A DNA stretch of 64,000 nt from Ahaetulla prasina. Its lineage: Eukaryota; Chordata; Lepidosauria; Squamata; Colubridae. This document shows positions 62,301-64,000 of the stretch, in pieces. The notes under the pieces were generated by a model. The model did not search any database. It worked only from the letters and a program-made list of their open reading frames with translations, and was not told the origin of the DNA. The number at the start of each line of letters is the position of its first letter. The stretch's first letter is position 1. The stretch spans positions 103,938,554 through 104,002,553 of the forward strand of contig NC_080539.1 in NCBI RefSeq assembly GCF_028640845.1, given 5' to 3'. A program made the position numbers and the translations under genes.

Positions 62301-63902
62301 TGCCCAAAGAATCATGGATACAGAAACTCAAAATGACATAGAGTCATACTTAGTAAGGCTGGTAGCCTGAAATGGCTGAGCACATAAAAACGCACCTTCC
62401 AAATGGACAACTATTTAAAATCACAACTGCCAAAATATCTCAGGAAGAGGCTTACCTGAGCAAGATTTGAACAGCTTAATACAATGGTTAGATCTGGGAG
62501 ATTCCATTCTATCCCATATAATGAACATATATGCAATTGTGGCACTGAAGAGGTAGAAGATCTGACTCATATTATTCAATTTCTGTTTGCATAAGGGGGC
62601 GAGAAATAAGTACCTTGATCCACATATTAAACGTCTGGCCCAGTGGAAGGCCCATATTAAAACAACATACCTCATCTGTGGCCAGAATTTGAAAATGACA
62701 TTTAATACAGCACAATTTTTGACTAAAATGGTCCAACTGTGATTGGCATATGTGGGCCTGATTGGGGTAGATTGCAGGGGTGATACAGAAATATAATTTT
62801 ATGTCATTTTATTCTATTTTACATATTTATGTATTAAATTATTGTATTTTATCCTATAGCTATTGTATTTTACGCTACTCTTATTTTAAATTGTATAGGA
62901 TTTTATTGGTAATACGTGTTTGAATCTTGTACGTTGGTATGGCCGATAGGCTAATCAATAATTAATAATAATAATTTCATTTAATTCAATAAAGGTTGTC
63001 TTATCTTACATCTTATCTTATTTATATTCCTATCCCAAGTATTTGGCTTCTCACAGGTTTCCAATAAAACCATCGTCATCTGTATTATGCAGGAGATCAA
63101 AACTCACATCAATACCAATGTTCAATGCCAGAAAAAGGCTTACGCATCAATGCAACAGAATTAAAGCCCCTTACCATGCTTCACCAGTTCAGCAAGACAA
63201 GATATCACATAGGAAAGGGAATCTTCTAGTAAGTAGACACTGTGGATAGCTTGAAGAAGGCCTTTGATGCATGGGCCTTTTAAGATTTTCTGTAAATCAT
63301 ACAGAGAAGGTACTGTTTCAGTCTGGCAAACCTCTTTCAAGCTATAAAAATTAGCATCATGAATTAAAAAAATAAACATGGCAGCTTTATGGCATATATC
63401 AGATCAGGGGTGGGTTGTACTTACCTTTACTACTGGTTCGCAATGGGGCTGCGCGCATGTGCTTGCTTCGTTCATACACGTGCACATGCTTCTGCGCATG
63501 CACAGAAGCTTCCTCATAATGTCAGGGTCGGTGGGCGGAGCCTCCCGACGGTTTTACTACCAGTTCTTGCAAACCGATCCGAACCAGCGACAACCCACCA
63601 CTGTATCAGATTCATTCAAAAACCAAATCAAACTAAAATCTGCCTCTGTCTCAATCAACATTGGATTTAATTTTAGACTCGGGTAGAAGGATGCAGGATG
63701 GGGGATAGATAATATCATACAAGAGATCCTTATGTCTATAATAACCAATTGCGGTTGCATTGCTTGCTTTCTTAAAACATTTATGGCATAAGTTGCCTCC
63801 AGATTCTTTTATTAGGTCCAAATACGAGAAGAGATCGCCAATACTTTTAGGCCTATCTTGCATTTGGTACTCATGAACTCCAGAAAGCAGACTTGAGGAA
63901 AC
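56259..63902 (-). CDS. Unidentified all-helical (ARM/HEAT-like) protein, five 3'-terminal exons
   Basis: Reading right to left: 63902-63721, 63341-63175, 59362-59238, 58301-58178, 56380-56259. Lengths 182, 167, 125, 124 and 122 bp add to 720, exactly 240 codons including a TGA stop, and the split codons join correctly at all four junctions (TT|C, G|AA, none, G|AT). The protein is rich in Leu, Ile and Lys with amphipathic helices ('LQAIHSVYLLEDSLSYVISC', 'EPLINHLVKLANQVEQTEL', 'QHLGITTLCALQK'), the look of armadillo/HEAT repeats. No catalytic motif, signal peptide or membrane segment is seen. I do not recognise the family; a meiotic ARM-repeat protein such as MEI1 crossed my mind but I cannot support it. 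It converges tail-to-tail with MAP7D2. The 5' part lies beyond the right edge. Confidence 0.75.
56648..57017. mobile_element. Tc1/mariner-type MITE ('CCATATTTTT.GGAGTATAA' family)
   Basis: Ends CCATATTTTTTGGAGTATAAAACGCACC… and …GGTGCATCTTATCCTCCGAAAAATATGG, with TA on both sides (56646-56647, 57018-57019). It lies in the last intron of the - strand gene. Confidence 0.88.
57311..57783. mobile_element. SPIN-like hAT element with long interior, second copy
   Basis: Ends CAATGGTTCTCAACC… and …TTGAGAACCGCTG; duplication CTATAAGG/CTATAAAG (57303-57310, 57784-57791). The interior 'TATCGCGCCTGAAGCCGTATTGGCTAGCGA' is repeated in variant form three times, as in 48083-48651. Confidence 0.85.
58178..58301 (-). 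CDS. Unidentified - strand gene, exon D
   Basis: The donor is 'gtatgg'. Two AGs lie at the acceptor; using the inner one (…ATAGAG|GAG) keeps the frame open, while the outer one gives an immediate stop. It encodes 'EIVSLLKTHMNQVQQYLMKY' and 'FQHLGITTLCALQK'. Confidence 0.75.
58380..59230. other. Intron between exons C and D of the - strand gene
   Basis: No repeat recognised; poly(T) at 59130-59141. Confidence 0.4.
59238..59362 (-). CDS. Unidentified - strand gene, exon C
   Basis: Acceptor 'ccttctactactag', donor 'gtaagg'. 125 bp. Its first two bases complete a Glu codon with the last G of exon B, giving 'KHEGATAHIVALMDEP' across the junction. It ends in 'SFQAAFMIKHL'. Confidence 0.8.
59363..60036. 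other. Intron between exons B and C, right of exon C
   Basis: A 69-residue - strand frame (59771-59562) reads 'KYMNGCCRGVQDLFFVNPEC' and 'FLFLSTVSEKLLIRPIEQR'. It ends in a stop and has no good splice borders, while exons B and C already join in phase without it. It may be a decayed retroelement or an alternative exon. Confidence 0.3.
60039..60455. mobile_element. Diverged Tc1/mariner-type MITE ('GGTAGTCC' family)
   Basis: Begins CAGATAGTCCTTGTATAATGACC after TA. The interior 'GGTCATTTGATCACAATCTGGACACTTGGC' and 'GAGCAAAGTCAATAGGGAAG' match the family. The right end is unclear. Confidence 0.65.
60472..60862. mobile_element. Tc1/mariner-type MITE ('GGTAGTCC' family), full length
   Basis: CAGGTAGTCCTTGACTCAC… and …GTAAGTCAACGACTACC ends. 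The interior holds 'GATCACATGATCATGGGGATG' and 'GTCATAAGTCACTTTTTTCAGTG', best match to 13766-14139 in reverse. Confidence 0.88.
60872..62103. repeat. 616-bp tandem duplication, two near-identical copies
   Basis: 60872-61487 is repeated at 61488-62099 with no difference seen by eye. Each copy contains an old tRNA-derived SINE (61180-61400 and 61796-62016, -) and a short (TTTAA)n tract. Confidence 0.93.
61180..61400 (-). mobile_element. tRNA-derived SINE (also in second copy, 61796-62016)
   Basis: 'GACTGGGTCAAGGTCACCCAGTTGGCTTTGTGCCTGAGG' and, reversed, 'TAGCTTAGTATAGTGATTAAGGCACCAGGC'. Confidence 0.8.
62117..62979 (+). mobile_element. Non-LTR LINE 3' fragment
   Basis: Broken + strand frames show a Cys-rich C-terminal pattern around 62520-62660 ('ARNKYLDPHIK') typical of LINE ORF2 ends, then an A+T-rich tail ending in (AAT)n. 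It is flanked by a 58-bp direct repeat (62059-62116, 62980-63037). Confidence 0.7.
63175..63341 (-). CDS. Unidentified - strand gene, exon B
   Basis: Clear acceptor 'aatttttatag' and donor 'gtaagg' on the - strand. 167 bp open throughout; it encodes 'SLYDLQKILKGPCIKGLLQ' and 'DSLSYVISCLAELVKH', two predicted amphipathic helices. Confidence 0.78.
63405..63603. mobile_element. hAT MITE (CAGGGGTGGG type) with 8-bp target duplication
   Basis: CAGGGGTGGGTTGT… and …ACAACCCACCACTG ends; perfect duplication TATCAGAT (63397-63404, 63604-63611). Intronic, between exons A and B. Confidence 0.93.
63721..63902 (-). CDS. Unidentified - strand gene, exon A
   Basis: Acceptor 'aatgttgcag'; donor GTATGA after 'CTCTT' is weak but is the one that fits the phase of the next exon. 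It encodes 'SIGDLFSYLDLIKESGG', then 'NLCHKCFKKASNATAIGYY', with two Cys in a Cys-x-x-Cys arrangement. Confidence 0.65.
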
Positions 63903-64000
63903 CTGCAACATTTTATAAAAGTAGGTAGAGAGATTAACATGAGAAGAAAACATGCAGGTAGGTGCACTGTTTGCTAATGTAAACTCTCTTTCCTCCTATA

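Overview
This window is vertebrate nuclear DNA, almost certainly from a squamate and most likely a snake. It is about 60% A+T and intron-dominated, and it is packed with squamate repeats: CR1/L2/L3-group LINEs, an R4-clade LINE, an L1 fragment, Penelope relics, tRNA-derived SINEs, many hAT and Tc1/mariner-type MITEs, and (AGAAT)n microsatellite attached to the 3' end of an L3-type LINE. That last association is typical of snakes. Bacterial features (operons, ribosome binding sites, CRISPR) are not expected, and none were seen.

Positions 1-53,9xx hold one large gene on the + strand, recognised as MAP7D2 (MAP7 domain-containing 2, a microtubule- and kinesin-1-binding protein). I could place 17 coding exons between 16,097 and 53,098. 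Every junction has AG/GT borders and every reading phase fits, giving about 701 residues that end in Glu-Val-Val-stop. The first exon, with the start codon and promoter, must lie left of the window; 1-16,096 is intron 1. The exons encode the N-terminal microtubule-binding coiled coil (21,661-22,990), a Ser/Pro-rich linker (26,899-36,233), the charged C-terminal MAP7 coiled-coil domain (40,938-47,322) and an acidic tail (47,421-53,098).

A second gene, on the - strand, converges on MAP7D2 from the right. Five consecutive 3'-terminal exons (63,902 down to 56,259) join in phase into 239 residues plus a TGA stop. The protein looks like an all-helical, armadillo/HEAT-type repeat protein. I do not recognise it, and its 5' part lies beyond 64,000. 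It is the most interesting unexplained item here.

The introns and the intergenic gap record many nested insertions: a hAT MITE inside an R4 LINE fragment (20,131-20,850), LINEs inside MITEs and SINEs (14,678-15,993; 45,108-46,070; 50,103-51,117), and two SPIN-like hAT elements (48,083-48,651; 57,311-57,783). There is also a near-perfect 616-bp tandem duplication (60,872-62,099) in an intron of the - strand gene. All coordinates come from reading the sequence by eye; repeat family names are by recognition and were not checked against a library.
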